From: Terriglobus roseus DSM 18391
Lineage (GTDB): Bacteria; Acidobacteriota; Terriglobia; Terriglobales; Acidobacteriaceae
Assembly (NCBI RefSeq): GCF_000265425.1
Contig: NC_018014.1
Location: 3,720,001-3,784,000 of the forward strand
DNA: 64,000 bases
Direction: 5' to 3'
Notes under the pieces: generated by a model
Seen by the model: the letters and a program-made list of their open reading frames with translations, nothing else
Told to the model about the DNA's origin: nothing
Database searches by the model: none
Translations under genes and position numbers: made by a program
Shown here: one piece after another, positions 37,469-46,052 of the stretch
Numbering within the stretch: position 1 is the first letter of the stretch
Layout: each line of letters begins with the position of its first letter

Positions 37469-39155
37469 GGTTCTGGATCACTTTTGGTGAAGCTCGAAGC
37501 AGCTGCTGCAGTTGTCTCTCAGCAGCTGCCGACTAGGCCGCGTGAAGGACGCGTTCGCGGAGCAGATGGAAGCCAGCACGGCCGTACATCTGGCGCTTCA
37601 AGAGCTTCAGTCTGTGGACCTGACCTTCCACCATTCCGTTGCTCCAAGGCAGCCGCAGAGCCGCAAGCAACGCATCTTTGTCGCGCTCCAGGCGCTTGGC
37701 GAACGAGGCCAGCGGAGATCGCCTCGCAGCTTCTATCCACTCGGTCCATCTTCCTGCGTCCCGATTACGGAGCAAGTCGAACAGCGACTTAGCAACGTTC
37801 GCGATGGACGCAAGCTCCGGTGAGGATTCAGCGAGGACTGTCAGGTATTTGCTTCTCGACTGATCAACCTTCAACATTAGCCAAGCGACTTGTTTCGGCG
37901 AGAGCGGATGGCTTCTCTTCAACATCGTTGAACGACGACGATTTTGCGAGCGGCCGAAGTGCAGTCGTAACCAGTTCCATACGGTCTGCAGTTGCCCTTC
38001 GAACCCTTGCTCGCGGATCTCCCGCCATAGCTGCGAGACATTCGTACAGCCTTCGTCCACGCGCCTCGTTAGATAAGCTGTAAACCCATCGACTGAGCTT
38101 GGGAAGTCGCGACGCTTACGTTCCGGGAAGGCACCGCAGGCAGTCCAACGCTGGAGGGTGCGAGGGCTTACGCCGAGTCTTCGCGACGCTTCGGATTGAC
38201 TCACGCCGCTATCCATGAGAGCTTTCGCTTCCTGGTAGAGCTGCAGCCTACTTTCTCGCCTCTGTTGTTTGCGCTCTGCCGCGAGCGTCGGCTTTCCAAT
38301 CGGCGACATGGCAGGTGAGGCGGACGACAACCTATCGCTCACCGCCCTCATTGCTGGACGATAGCGGTCCAGTGAGCGAGTCAGCACTTCGAAGAGGTTG
38401 TTTAAAAGGTGCCAGCGGTCTGCGACTTGAACTGCTCCAGGTGCTCCGCGGCGGATTGCATCCGCGAAGGAACTAGCACGATCTCGGCTGACGACCTCGA
38501 TTGTTGGATGTTTGGTCAGCCATGCCGCCACAGCCGCAGTATCGCGCGTCGGCAGCAAGTCGACTACTGTGCCGCGTTCAAGGTCGCAAAGGATGGTTCC
38601 GTAGCGATGTCCCTTTTTCCATGCCCACTCGTCGATTCCGAGAACACGTGGTGCAGCTGAAGGTGGCTTGGACTGCCGTCGTAGTTGTCGCAGGAGTGTC
38701 GCGCCACTGATGAGCAACCCAAGCTTCCGCGCGAGGCGTGAACCGGCTCTTCCTCCTAGCGCGAGCGCCAGCCATCGTAGTGATTCGCTCGACCTTGAGC
38801 TCCTACGCGCGTAGCGGTCGACGGTGCCAGGCAGCTGTTCGGTAAAGATCTTGCGCTTGCATCGTTCCTTCACACAGAAGAACTTTCTCGTCCGGAGCAG
38901 GATGCGGACCGGCAGACCCTGCCACGGCAGATCGAGTACTTGACGCCTGTACCTGCTGTGAACTCGGCCGGAGGCCATGCCACAGCACGGACATACAGAA
39001 CCGGCCTGACAGGTCCTCAGCTCCACCTGCACTATTCCGACCTGTTGCCGTAAGCAGACGAGCTTTACTTCCGTGCTGTTGGGGACCAACTCTCCTCTTC
39101 GCATATGGAAGGTCTACACCCGACTGCGGAGCATCACCAAATGTGAGCCAGAACC
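37469..39155 (-). mobile_element. Intact ISL3-family insertion sequence with 8-bp target duplication
   Basis: 1687 bases bounded by imperfect 27-base inverted repeats: the left begins GGTTCTGGATCACTTTTGGT (37469) and the right, as complement, begins GGTTCTGGCTCACATTTGGT (39155). The flanks are identical 8-mers ATTATCTG at 37461-37468 and 39156-39163, the target duplication size expected for ISL3. It carries one transposase gene on the minus strand. The perfect target duplication implies a recent insertion. Confidence 0.9.
37533..39104 (-). CDS. ISL3-family transposase
   Basis: 523 residues. The N-terminal zinc finger CPCCGMASGRVHSRY and later FFCVKERCKRKIF are typical of ISL3. The DDE core is visible as LGIDEWAWKKGHRYGTILCD (first Asp), VVSRDRASSFADA...VQVADRWHLL (second Asp) and LPWSNGMVEGQVHRLKLLKR (Glu). 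It includes a helix-turn-helix (QSEASRRLGVSPRTLQRW) in the linker. Full-length, with all catalytic residues in place and both IS ends present, so the element could be active. Confidence 0.92.
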   Translation of the reverse strand: MRRGELVPNSTEVKLVCLRQQVGIVQVELRTCQAGSVCPCCGMASGRVHSRYRRQVLDLPWQGLPVRILLRTRKFFCVKERCKRKIFTEQLPGTVDRYARRSSRSSESLRWLALALGGRAGSRLARKLGLLISGATLLRQLRRQSKPPSAAPRVLGIDEWAWKKGHRYGTILCDLERGTVVDLLPTRDTAAVAAWLTKHPTIEVVSRDRASSFADAIRRGAPGAVQVADRWHLLNNLFEVLTRSLDRYRPAMRAVSDRLSSASPAMSPIGKPTLAAERKQQRRESRLQLYQEAKALMDSGVSQSEASRRLGVSPRTLQRWTACGAFPERKRRDFPSSVDGFTAYLTRRVDEGCTNVSQLWREIREQGFEGQLQTVWNWLRLHFGRSQNRRRSTMLKRSHPLSPKQVAWLMLKVDQSRSKYLTVLAESSPELASIANVAKSLFDLLRNRDAGRWTEWIEAARRSPLASFAKRLERDKDALLAALRLPWSNGMVEGQVHRLKLLKRQMYGRAGFHLLRERVLHAA

Positions 39156-39355
39156 ATTATCTGTCGTAGATTTTGAGGTGATATTTGTCGTAAGAACCCC
39201 AACTCTCAATGCCGGGGCAATCGCTCACGACCCACCTAACTCTTTGTAGTGAAGGCACTTGGGATTCGATGAAGTGCAATCTAGGACGCTCCCACGCACC
39301 AGCCCTACGACAAATATCGGCACAAAATCTACGACAACGAAACACTCACGCTACA

Positions 39356-39665
39356 TTTCTAACTATTTGACCTACTTCTGATCGAATTAATTGGCACACT
39401 CCCATTCAGTCTACGATCTGCCGAAGTCGGCGAATCTTAATGAAATCAATCAGATATCTCTCAGAACGCGCTCCACCAGTGGGATTCCCGATCGCATGTG
39501 TGCCAAATAAACAGATCAGAAGTGTGCCACATAAAGTGACAAACGACAGTGGAGACCGCCAGAGAGAACCTCGTTATCGTCAGGCGTAAAGCTCGACGCT
39601 GGCTAATCCTCATGTCTGCGAATAATTCGATCAGAAGTAGGCCACATAATGAGAAAAGCGACACA
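39356..39665. repeat. Cluster of B-type ends (two right ends, one decayed left end)
   Basis: A left-type end (ACTATTTGACCTACTTCTG, then TTGGCACAC) starts directly at the right tip of A2. A right-type end lies at 39498-39548 (GTGTGCCAAATAAACAG, tip ACGACA). Another right-type end lies at 39611-39665 (GATCAGAAGTAGGCCACATA, tip GCGACACA). The interval of about 310 bases between A2 and the ImmA-like gene has no coding capacity. Confidence 0.55.
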
Positions 39666-39696
39666 TCCACTCAAAAGCAATTAAGAGCAAATGCAC

Positions 39697-40641
39697 TCAC
39701 GCCACTTTATAACCGTTCCCCGTAGAAACGGAGGTTGCGCTTTCTTGCCACACACCTAAGCTCAGTGCTTGATAGCGGTTGAAGAAGGTCTCGCAGCGAA
39801 ACGTGTGAGGAACGTTGTTTGCGTCTGCAACAACGACCTCAGCCTTGCCAATGTATCCACCTTGTTGCGCTCCACAGTAACCGCTAACGATCTGAAATAG
39901 CTCTACGGCGGATCTGGGACCGAATCGTTCCCGGAACGCCGGAGATCGTATGTAATAGCGACAAGGATTAAGTGGGTCAAAGTCCTTTTCTCTGCGAAAT
40001 GCGTGCGGATGACCAGAGACGAGGGCAAACATCGGCCGACCTGGATGCGCTTCTTCTACATATCGCCACAACGTTGAGGTCGCTGTATTCCCATATGACT
40101 TCGCAAGGGATCGCACACGACCCAAATCAGCTGGTGAGCTGCTAGCCTCTTCTTGGAACCGCGATCCCGCGAACAGTAGCCTTCCGGCCACGTAATTAGC
40201 TTCCGCTTCCATCTGCTCATGACACATCGGAAGAAGAGTCTGCTTATTGTCCCCGAGCATCATTCCTTCGTGCCACGGGATGATGCTATGCCCAATCTCG
40301 TGAGCTTCGTTCCATCGATGTTTGAGCAGAGGCTCCTCTTGATCGAGAAGAATGCGCCGCTGGTCGGGAAGGTACAATGCCTTCAGGCTGAACTTCAAAA
40401 TTGCGGTCTTTAGCAGACCTGGCCTTGTCAAAATTTGTTGACCTGCAACCTTGAGCCTGCTCACCGTCTCGGCGATCGCTCCATCGTTGGTTGATGAGTA
40501 ATAGTGCCGATCAAGCTTTAACAACTCGCGCAAGAGCCGCAAGTCCAAAGGTGGTTCGGCACTGCCGAGACCACGGAGGAGCTTCTCCGCTTGCGCGTTA
40601 AGATCAGCGATCGTCTTCGGGCGCAACTCTGGATTAAGCAC
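39697..40641 (-). CDS. ImmA/IrrE-family zinc metallopeptidase
   Basis: 314 residues. RWNEAHEIGHSIIPWHEG carries the zinc-binding HEXXH motif (114-118). CHEQMEAEANYVAGRLLFAG downstream supplies the third ligand Glu. This is the ImmA/IrrE (COG2856) layout with a C-terminal extension of about 130 residues. Such proteases cleave or release partner XRE repressors. The partner XRE gene lies 9 bases upstream. Together they are comparable to CapP/CapH regulators of CBASS; here the operon faces away from a CBASS operon. Confidence 0.85.
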   Translation of the reverse strand: MLNPELRPKTIADLNAQAEKLLRGLGSAEPPLDLRLLRELLKLDRHYYSSTNDGAIAETVSRLKVAGQQILTRPGLLKTAILKFSLKALYLPDQRRILLDQEEPLLKHRWNEAHEIGHSIIPWHEGMMLGDNKQTLLPMCHEQMEAEANYVAGRLLFAGSRFQEEASSSPADLGRVRSLAKSYGNTATSTLWRYVEEAHPGRPMFALVSGHPHAFRREKDFDPLNPCRYYIRSPAFRERFGPRSAVELFQIVSGYCGAQQGGYIGKAEVVVADANNVPHTFRCETFFNRYQALSLGVWQESATSVSTGNGYKVA

Positions 40642-40650
40642 ATTCGAAGT

Positions 40651-41151
40651 TTATGCTCTAGAAGCGATCACCGACACAAATTCATCGAGCGCACGTTGCT
40701 CCACCTCGCTAAGCTGCGCAATCGACTGAGATCGAGCTGCAAAGCGGAGCGTGTCTCTCTGGAGCGCGGGATCACGCTCTCTCGACAGCCCCGCCACTTG
40801 CAAAAGTCTTGCTTGCGGTAGCTCAAACACTTGGGCAAGCTGATATACCGCCCTTGGTTCAGGCAGAGCCGTGTGATCATCTTCGATCACCACCACGTCC
40901 GCTAGGTCAAGATCAGCCTCGCAGGCAAGCCTTTCAACAGTCCAACCTCTACTTCTACGCATCAGCTCGACCAATTTCCCAAAGGCAAAGAGAGAGTCAG
41001 GCTTTCCTTCTTGCGAGCTTGCAGACTGCAGGTCAGATGGTGTGAACGGCGGCGCTTCCCTTTCAGGCCCTGCATGAATGGTGTATCCAGCTTCTCTTCC
41101 TGCCCGTGCTTTCCACCAGCCCTCGGTTCGTTGCGTCATAAGTGTCCTCAC
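40651..41151 (-). CDS. XRE-family helix-turn-helix regulator
   Basis: 166 residues. The HTH (about 58-120) reads LVELMRRSRGWTVERLACEADLDLADVVVIEDDHTALPEPRAVYQLAQVFELP. This is a Cro/CI-type five-helix pattern, although the second recognition-helix residues are unusually acidic. The flanking N-terminal 55 residues are unstructured-looking. It is the expected substrate or partner of the ImmA/IrrE protease. The ATG overlaps the GNAT stop by four bases. Confidence 0.75.
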   Translation of the reverse strand: MRTLMTQRTEGWWKARAGREAGYTIHAGPEREAPPFTPSDLQSASSQEGKPDSLFAFGKLVELMRRSRGWTVERLACEADLDLADVVVIEDDHTALPEPRAVYQLAQVFELPQARLLQVAGLSRERDPALQRDTLRFAARSQSIAQLSEVEQRALDEFVSVIASRA

Positions 41152-41759
41152 GATATGAATTTGGCTGCTTGTTGCACGGTCATTTCGAAATACCGGAGAT
41201 CGTCATAGTTCTTATCGGGTCCAAGATCGGTCATGCCGCATACATCTCGGTAGTAGCTCTCCGCTTGTGGCAAGGAATGCAGCGCCGTCCTGCCACCAAA
41301 ACCTTCCGCTAAACTCAGGTCGACGGCAGCAGTCATGAGTGCTGTCCCAACGCCCCGAAAACGCTGGTCAGCGCAAGCGCCGCGGTTCCAAGGTGCCACT
41401 TCTAAGTATTCGACGTAAACAAGGGGCTTGCCGACCTGAACGGCCATCCTGCCCGTGTGGTTAAGCTCTACGCGCATCAACCCCTGCGTCTTGCCCTGTG
41501 CCATCACTGCGAACGACTGAAACGCAAGAAGGCCCTGGACACGACGGGTCTTTTGCTCCCAATCCCAGTGTTCTGTTTGCGGAAGGTTAGAGGGATCGGC
41601 ACCGGCCGCGCGCATACCTCTCACCAAGCTCTGCATGGCCGGCAACCACTCGCATCGCCAATCATTGAGGTTCGCCTGCGTGATCCTGTCCAAGAGATCA
41701 GCTGGGACAGACAGCCCCGATCCAACGTCTTCCAGGACAATCGAACCTCCGATGCTCAT
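41148..41759 (-). CDS. GNAT-family N-acetyltransferase
   Basis: 203 residues. The acetyl-CoA-binding motif A is FRGVGTALMTAAVDLSLAEG (R-x-x-G-x-G/A). VYVEYLEVAPWNRG forms strand beta-4 before it, and SLPQAESYYRDVCGMTDLG is the C-terminal motif B. The gene follows an RHH protein with a four-base overlap, as in TacAT/AtaRT-type toxin-antitoxin pairs, where the GNAT toxin acetylates charged tRNA. It is longer than those toxins (about 160-175). A regulatory or modification role in the same operon as XRE/ImmA is also possible. Confidence 0.75.
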   Translation of the reverse strand: MSIGGSIVLEDVGSGLSVPADLLDRITQANLNDWRCEWLPAMQSLVRGMRAAGADPSNLPQTEHWDWEQKTRRVQGLLAFQSFAVMAQGKTQGLMRVELNHTGRMAVQVGKPLVYVEYLEVAPWNRGACADQRFRGVGTALMTAAVDLSLAEGFGGRTALHSLPQAESYYRDVCGMTDLGPDKNYDDLRYFEMTVQQAAKFIS

Positions 41760-41962
41760 AGCAGCATTAGCTCAGACTTCTCATGCGTTCCCTCAAGCAT
41801 GAGCTTGTGACCCTGATCGACGCGCGCGTCGATCGTTTGATACAGACGAAGGGCCTGCCGCAGAACAGCGGTTTTGGACAGATCTTTCTTTACGCAGAGC
41901 TCTTCCAAGGCCGTCATTTCGGCCTCGGACAGATTCAGTGTCATGGTCCGTTTGTCGCTCAT
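41756..41962 (-). CDS. Ribbon-helix-helix (CopG-type) small protein, likely antitoxin
   Basis: 68 residues from ATG 41962; the frame goes on to 41992, but MSDKRTMTLNLSEAEMTAL is a typical RHH N-terminus. Strand (RTMTLNLS) and two helices (EAEMTALEELCVKKDLS, KTAVLRQALRLYQTI) fit the fold. First gene of the RHH-GNAT-XRE-ImmA operon, divergent from the CBASS operon across about 100 bases, so it may repress either promoter. Confidence 0.75.
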   Translation of the reverse strand: MSDKRTMTLNLSEAEMTALEELCVKKDLSKTAVLRQALRLYQTIDARVDQGHKLMLEGTHEKSELMLL

Positions 41963-42065
41963 CAAATTATCCGCCAGACACAGAATACACAAGAGAGGCT
42001 ATCTTTTCCACAGCCCTTATGTATGTGGTACAGTCTTTTTAGCTAGTTTTAGTGGAGGGTGCAAG

Positions 42066-43031
42066 ATGTCACGAGAACACGTTACGCATCGGGATATTGT
42101 CCAGTTCGCTGAAGAGCGCGTGAACCTCAAGCGCGATGACGCTCTGGAACTACGGCGGCAGGCAAATCTGCTCCGCGACCGCCTTCAGACCTACCTTGCG
42201 GACCACCCTGACTTCGAACTCCGCAAGATGCTCTTGTCGGGAAGCCTCGCGAAGGGAACGGCCTTGAAGTCAGTCAGTGACATTGATGTAGCTTGTTATG
42301 TCTCCTCCGATACTGCCCCGCACAAGGTCTCCGACCTCATCGCATGGCTGGCTTCCCGGCTTGAGAAGGCCTTTCCGAACTTCAAACCGGAGCAGATTCA
42401 GCGAAAGACCTACTCCGTCGCGGTGAATTTCATCACCACTGGCAATGAGGTTGACATCGTTCCGATACTTTACAAGGGCGACCCGCAGTGGAAAGGCAGC
42501 CTGATCTCACAGGACACGGGCGAAGAACTCATGACAAGTGTTCCAATGCACCTGGAGTTTCTACGCAAGCGGAAGGACGCGAACAAGACCCACTTCGCCC
42601 AGGTAGTGCGGCTCATCAAATTCTGGGCCAAACTTCAAAAGCAGGCAGACGAAAACTTTCGGTTCAAGTCGTTTATGACCGAATTGATCGTTGCGCACCT
42701 TGCGGACAACGGTATGGCTCTCAACGACTACCCGACCGCGCTCAGCCGCTTCTTCAACTTCCTGGCGTGCGATGGCCTCAAGTCCACGATCACGTTTTCG
42801 GATTACTACAAGACAAGCGACTGTGAGGTGACGAGTGATCCCATCCGAATTTGGGACCCCGTCAATTGCCAGAACAATGTCGCCAAGCTCTACAAGGAAT
42901 CCAACCGTGACCTTTTGATCGAAGCCGCTCTCGATGCTGGCGATGCCGTTGAGGCAGCGCTTCGCGCGACCACAAAAGGTGAAACCGTTCGTTACTGGCA
43001 AAAGGTCTTCGGGCCGACATTCTCAGCCTAG
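42066..43031 (+). CDS. CBASS CD-NTase (cGAS/DncV-like nucleotidyltransferase)
   Basis: 321 residues from ATG 42066 behind GGAGGGT; the frame extends further upstream but has no start signal there. The active site shows LLSGSLAKGTALKSVSDIDV (GS at 59-60; metal-binding D72 and D74) and a third Asp in GNEVDIVPI (D130). The C-terminal half is an OAS1-C-like helical domain. It makes a cyclic oligonucleotide signal on phage infection. The next genes (HORMA, TRIP13, Cap4) identify type III CBASS; the partner set suggests a clade C enzyme making cyclic trinucleotides, but the product cannot be read from sequence. Confidence 0.93.
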   Translation: MSREHVTHRDIVQFAEERVNLKRDDALELRRQANLLRDRLQTYLADHPDFELRKMLLSGSLAKGTALKSVSDIDVACYVSSDTAPHKVSDLIAWLASRLEKAFPNFKPEQIQRKTYSVAVNFITTGNEVDIVPILYKGDPQWKGSLISQDTGEELMTSVPMHLEFLRKRKDANKTHFAQVVRLIKFWAKLQKQADENFRFKSFMTELIVAHLADNGMALNDYPTALSRFFNFLACDGLKSTITFSDYYKTSDCEVTSDPIRIWDPVNCQNNVAKLYKESNRDLLIEAALDAGDAVEAALRATTKGETVRYWQKVFGPTFSA

Positions 43032-43043
43032 GGAGGCAGCAGT

Positions 43044-43562
43044 ATGGGTAGCTATTCCGTCACCGCAACAGTCGCATTCACCATTACTCACGCCCGATAC
43101 ATCGCTTCGAAGGTGGCGACCGATCTGAAACGACTCCAGGGCCTGTATCTGACGTACGATCCTTCCGATTCGGAAATTGACAGCTACGAAGAAGAGCTCA
43201 CTTATCTACTCAAGCATGACGCCGTAAGTTCCGTCGTTTACGGGTACAAGCGCAACGGCGCCTGGACCGCTGCCTGCGTGCGCTACACAGTCGCAGCAGA
43301 CGGCTCGATGCAGACAGACGACGACCCCGGCAAGATCCGCCCCGGCCATGACATCGCAGGGGCTACCTTCACCTCGTTCTTGAGCTACAGCAGCTCATGG
43401 TGGCAGAAAAGCGAAGAAGAGCGCGAGCGCATCAAGAAGGGCTCGCCACTTACCCGCTCCAGCCAGTCCACGCCAGGTTTGGAACGTGGCTATTGGAGCG
43501 ATGATCTCTCCTACTCCGCAGGTGGACGCGGCGTGGCCCGCAGCACGGTGAAAGGCAGCTAA
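43044..43562 (+). CDS. cap7: CBASS HORMA-domain protein (Cap7-like)
   Basis: 172 residues with a GGGAGG ribosome site. The N-terminus SVTATVAFTITHARYIASKVATDL matches the bacterial HORMA family, which starts with a strand and a long helix. LTYLLKHDAVSSVVYGYKR and AACVRYTV are core strands, and the C-terminal third, rich in Ser/Trp, forms the mobile safety belt. In type III CBASS the closed HORMA binds and activates the CD-NTase after peptide sensing. The three-base gap to the TRIP13 gene supports a shared transcript. Confidence 0.85.
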   Translation: MGSYSVTATVAFTITHARYIASKVATDLKRLQGLYLTYDPSDSEIDSYEEELTYLLKHDAVSSVVYGYKRNGAWTAACVRYTVAADGSMQTDDDPGKIRPGHDIAGATFTSFLSYSSSWWQKSEEERERIKKGSPLTRSSQSTPGLERGYWSDDLSYSAGGRGVARSTVKGS

Positions 43563-43564
43563 CC

Positions 43565-44500
43565 ATGAAAACTTCGCTCGATGCTCTCTTTGACCGCCGC
43601 CTCAGCTACCCGGATATGGGCGCGGCAAAGCGCCTGAGTCAGCTGGTTGGTCTCGACCAGACTAAGGCCAGCTTGACCAAGACCCTCGGGATTCTTGTGA
43701 ATACCTCGGGGCCGCAAGAATGGGCTAAGAAATTCCATGGACAAGCGGATGCCCTTCTCAGCTACGTAGCCCGACGTCCGCCACTGGTGATCTTTGCCGG
43801 GGATGTGGGCACAGGGAAGACAGAATTGGCCGAATCCATTGGCGACTCGGTCGCTCGACAGGAAGGAATCGACATCACACTGTTTCCGTTGAGTCTTGCA
43901 ACACGCGGCTCAGGCCGCGTTGGAGAGATGACTCAACTGCTCTCCGAGGCGTTCGATGCGGTGGCAGATCATGCACGACAGCTTAAGGGGAGGGGCAAGA
44001 AGGCCCACGGTGCTGCCATCCTGTTCGTGGACGAAGGTGACGCCCTCACACAAAGCCGCGAGAATGCACAGATGCACCACGAAGATCGTGCCGGCGTAAA
44101 TGCCTTCATCCGGGGCGTCGACCGTCTCGCCGAGGAGAATCTTCCTGCTGTCGTGATTTTGAGCACCAATCGCCTAAATTCAATTGATCCAGCAGTCCAG
44201 CGCCGCGCTGCAGACATCGTCACATTCCGACGCCCGAACGATGAGCAACGTGAGGCCGTGCTGCAAAAACCCCTTGAGGAGCTGGGATTCTCTCCAAAGG
44301 ACATTCTTGAAGTCGTAAAGCACACCGGCCCGCGCAAGCCAGGCGAGGAAGGTTTCACTTTTTCTGACCTCACGCAGAGGCTCTTGCCCGCAATCTTTCT
44401 CGACGCCTACCCCAATCAAGCCGTCACCCATGCGCGGACATTGCAAATTGTCGCAGGGATTGCCCCCACGCCACCTTTCAGTCAAGGAGTGGCCCGATGA
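43565..44500 (+). CDS. cap6: CBASS TRIP13-like AAA+ ATPase (Cap6)
   Basis: 311 residues. Walker A GDVGTGKT (79-86), Walker B AILFVDEGDAL (151-160), sensor-1 VVILSTNRL and arginine-finger-like QRRAADIVTF follow in order. The short length and N-terminal module fit bacterial TRIP13. It opens closed HORMA proteins with ATP and so shuts off the CD-NTase, setting a threshold for abortive infection. The stop overlaps the cap4 start by four bases. Confidence 0.9.
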   Translation: MKTSLDALFDRRLSYPDMGAAKRLSQLVGLDQTKASLTKTLGILVNTSGPQEWAKKFHGQADALLSYVARRPPLVIFAGDVGTGKTELAESIGDSVARQEGIDITLFPLSLATRGSGRVGEMTQLLSEAFDAVADHARQLKGRGKKAHGAAILFVDEGDALTQSRENAQMHHEDRAGVNAFIRGVDRLAEENLPAVVILSTNRLNSIDPAVQRRAADIVTFRRPNDEQREAVLQKPLEELGFSPKDILEVVKHTGPRKPGEEGFTFSDLTQRLLPAIFLDAYPNQAVTHARTLQIVAGIAPTPPFSQGVAR

Positions 44501-46032
44501 CGCAAGCTGTATCGGTACGGCGTGAAGGTGACACATACCAGGCACGCGTCTTTTGGCAAAACGCGATTCAGATGCTCGATCCTCAATCGTCCATCCAGCG
44601 CGTCGGCTTCGAGTTTGGGCCGAAGAGCTTCGACGATGTCTGGGTGGAGCATGCAGGTGGGGCTACGCCGATCGATCATGAAGGCAAACCGCTTCTTCGT
44701 GACCATATTCAAAGCAAATGGCACGTCGGCCCTGGACAGTACGGTTTTCGCGACATCATTGACCCGGACTTCATCAATGCAACCTCCCTTTCCTTTTTGG
44801 AACGAGCGCGGGCTGCTCAGCTCTTACACGCGCCGGACGGGACTGGCAGCCGCTTTCGGCTCATCACAACCCACCGCATTGACTGCACTGACGCTCTTTG
44901 CGGCCTGATCCACGGGCGCGCGCACAACCTGCGACTCGACAAGATGTGGGAAGGAAAAACCGCCAAGAGCGCGACCGGAGAACTGCGGTCTGTCTGGGCG
45001 AAACATCTTGGCATCACCGACAAAGCTCTTCGTGTTCTCGCCCGCACCCTTGCATTCACAGAGACAACGGAATCGCTCGATGTCTTCCGGCAAAACCTGG
45101 CTGAAAGAATGGGCTGGCACGGGTTGAAGGTGATTCCGGCAAGCGAAAGCGCATTCATCTACGACGAAATCGTCTTCCGGTGGCTTGCGCAGGGACGGAA
45201 CGTATTCTCCCGGGCTGACTTCTACGCGGCTTGCAAACACGAGGGCCTACTGGCATCGATCAAGCCGGCCCCAGTTGTCTTCGGCGTGAAATCCTTCGAA
45301 CATGCGACAGACCCGCTTGAGCCACGGTGCGTAAAGACCCTCAACCTCCTACCGGATTTCTACGAGCGCCAAATCCGTCCGGAGTCTGATTGGACCTCCG
45401 TCATCTACCCAAAGCTCAAACACTTCTTGCTGGAAGCGGCAAAGGATCATGCCTCGCTTCGGCTCGCCCTTGATGCACATATCACTCTCGGGGTCGCTGC
45501 CGGAAGCATTCTGAACGTGAAGTCGGGGCGCACGATCGAGCTTGAGCAAAGAACAAACGGACGCCAAGTCTGGTCTCCGACCGACACAGAGCTGGACCCT
45601 TCCTGGGGCGTATGGCAAGCAGTCCAGGAAACGAAAGATCCAGGAGAATCCGATCTCGTTCTATCAGTCGGACTGTCGACCGATCCGTGGCCCATGGTAG
45701 ACGCATATTTGAAGCGAGCGGAAATGACTTATATCCACAGGCTCTCGCTCACTCCCTCGACGGGGACAGGAGCCGCCAGCGTGCGCTCGGGCCGTCACGC
45801 GATCGCTCTGGCCGACGACCTCGTACATCGCGTCTCGCTTCTTCGCGCCAACGGCAGTTTCACAGGTCGTGTCCATCTCTTTATGGCTGTCCCAAATGGA
45901 TTCTCTTTCTTTCTCGGACAACGCATAAGCCGACTTGGCAGACTGACAGTCTACGAATACGACTTTGAAGGTCTCAAATCGAACAGCTATGAGCCGTCAC
46001 TCCACTTTCCAGTTCCAGCGATAGCACAGTAA
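44497..46032 (+). CDS. cap4: CBASS effector Cap4: DUF4297-type nuclease plus SAVED domain
   Basis: 511 residues. The N-terminal ~200 residues look like the DUF4297 endonuclease: GDTYQARVFWQNAIQML, then FDDVWVEHAGG (45-55) and IQSKWHVGPG (71-80), giving a D...(Q)xK type PD-(D/E)xK core. The C-terminal half (about 330-511) is a SAVED domain, with VLSVGLSTDPWPMVDAYL, GRHAIALADDLVHRV and GRVHLFMAVPNGFSFFLGQ. SAVED binds the cyclic oligonucleotide, and the nuclease then degrades double-stranded DNA. Last gene of the operon; mini-element A3 starts 20 bases after its stop. Confidence 0.9.
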   Translation: MTQAVSVRREGDTYQARVFWQNAIQMLDPQSSIQRVGFEFGPKSFDDVWVEHAGGATPIDHEGKPLLRDHIQSKWHVGPGQYGFRDIIDPDFINATSLSFLERARAAQLLHAPDGTGSRFRLITTHRIDCTDALCGLIHGRAHNLRLDKMWEGKTAKSATGELRSVWAKHLGITDKALRVLARTLAFTETTESLDVFRQNLAERMGWHGLKVIPASESAFIYDEIVFRWLAQGRNVFSRADFYAACKHEGLLASIKPAPVVFGVKSFEHATDPLEPRCVKTLNLLPDFYERQIRPESDWTSVIYPKLKHFLLEAAKDHASLRLALDAHITLGVAAGSILNVKSGRTIELEQRTNGRQVWSPTDTELDPSWGVWQAVQETKDPGESDLVLSVGLSTDPWPMVDAYLKRAEMTYIHRLSLTPSTGTGAASVRSGRHAIALADDLVHRVSLLRANGSFTGRVHLFMAVPNGFSFFLGQRISRLGRLTVYEYDFEGLKSNSYEPSLHFPVPAIAQ

Positions 46033-46052
46033 GACAAATCACAGCCTTCCAG

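Larger units (their letters stand above)
37448..39355. mobile_element. A-type mini-element, copy 2, interrupted by an ISL3 insertion
   Basis: The left tip TGTAGTTTGAGAAATTAT is at 37448 and the right tip (complement TGTAGCGTGAGTGTTTC) ends at 39355. Removing the ISL3 insertion and one target copy leaves 213 bases that align with copies 1 and 3, with TGTCGTAG sub-repeats in both ends. The IS entered 13 bases inside the left end. Confidence 0.7.

Noticed and set aside
37495..38083. Several plus-strand frames within the ISL3 element
   Set aside because: Antisense to the transposase and without domain features.
42066..46032. Considered whether the CD-NTase operon is type II CBASS
   Set aside because: No E1/E2 or JAB genes; HORMA and TRIP13 are clear, so type III.
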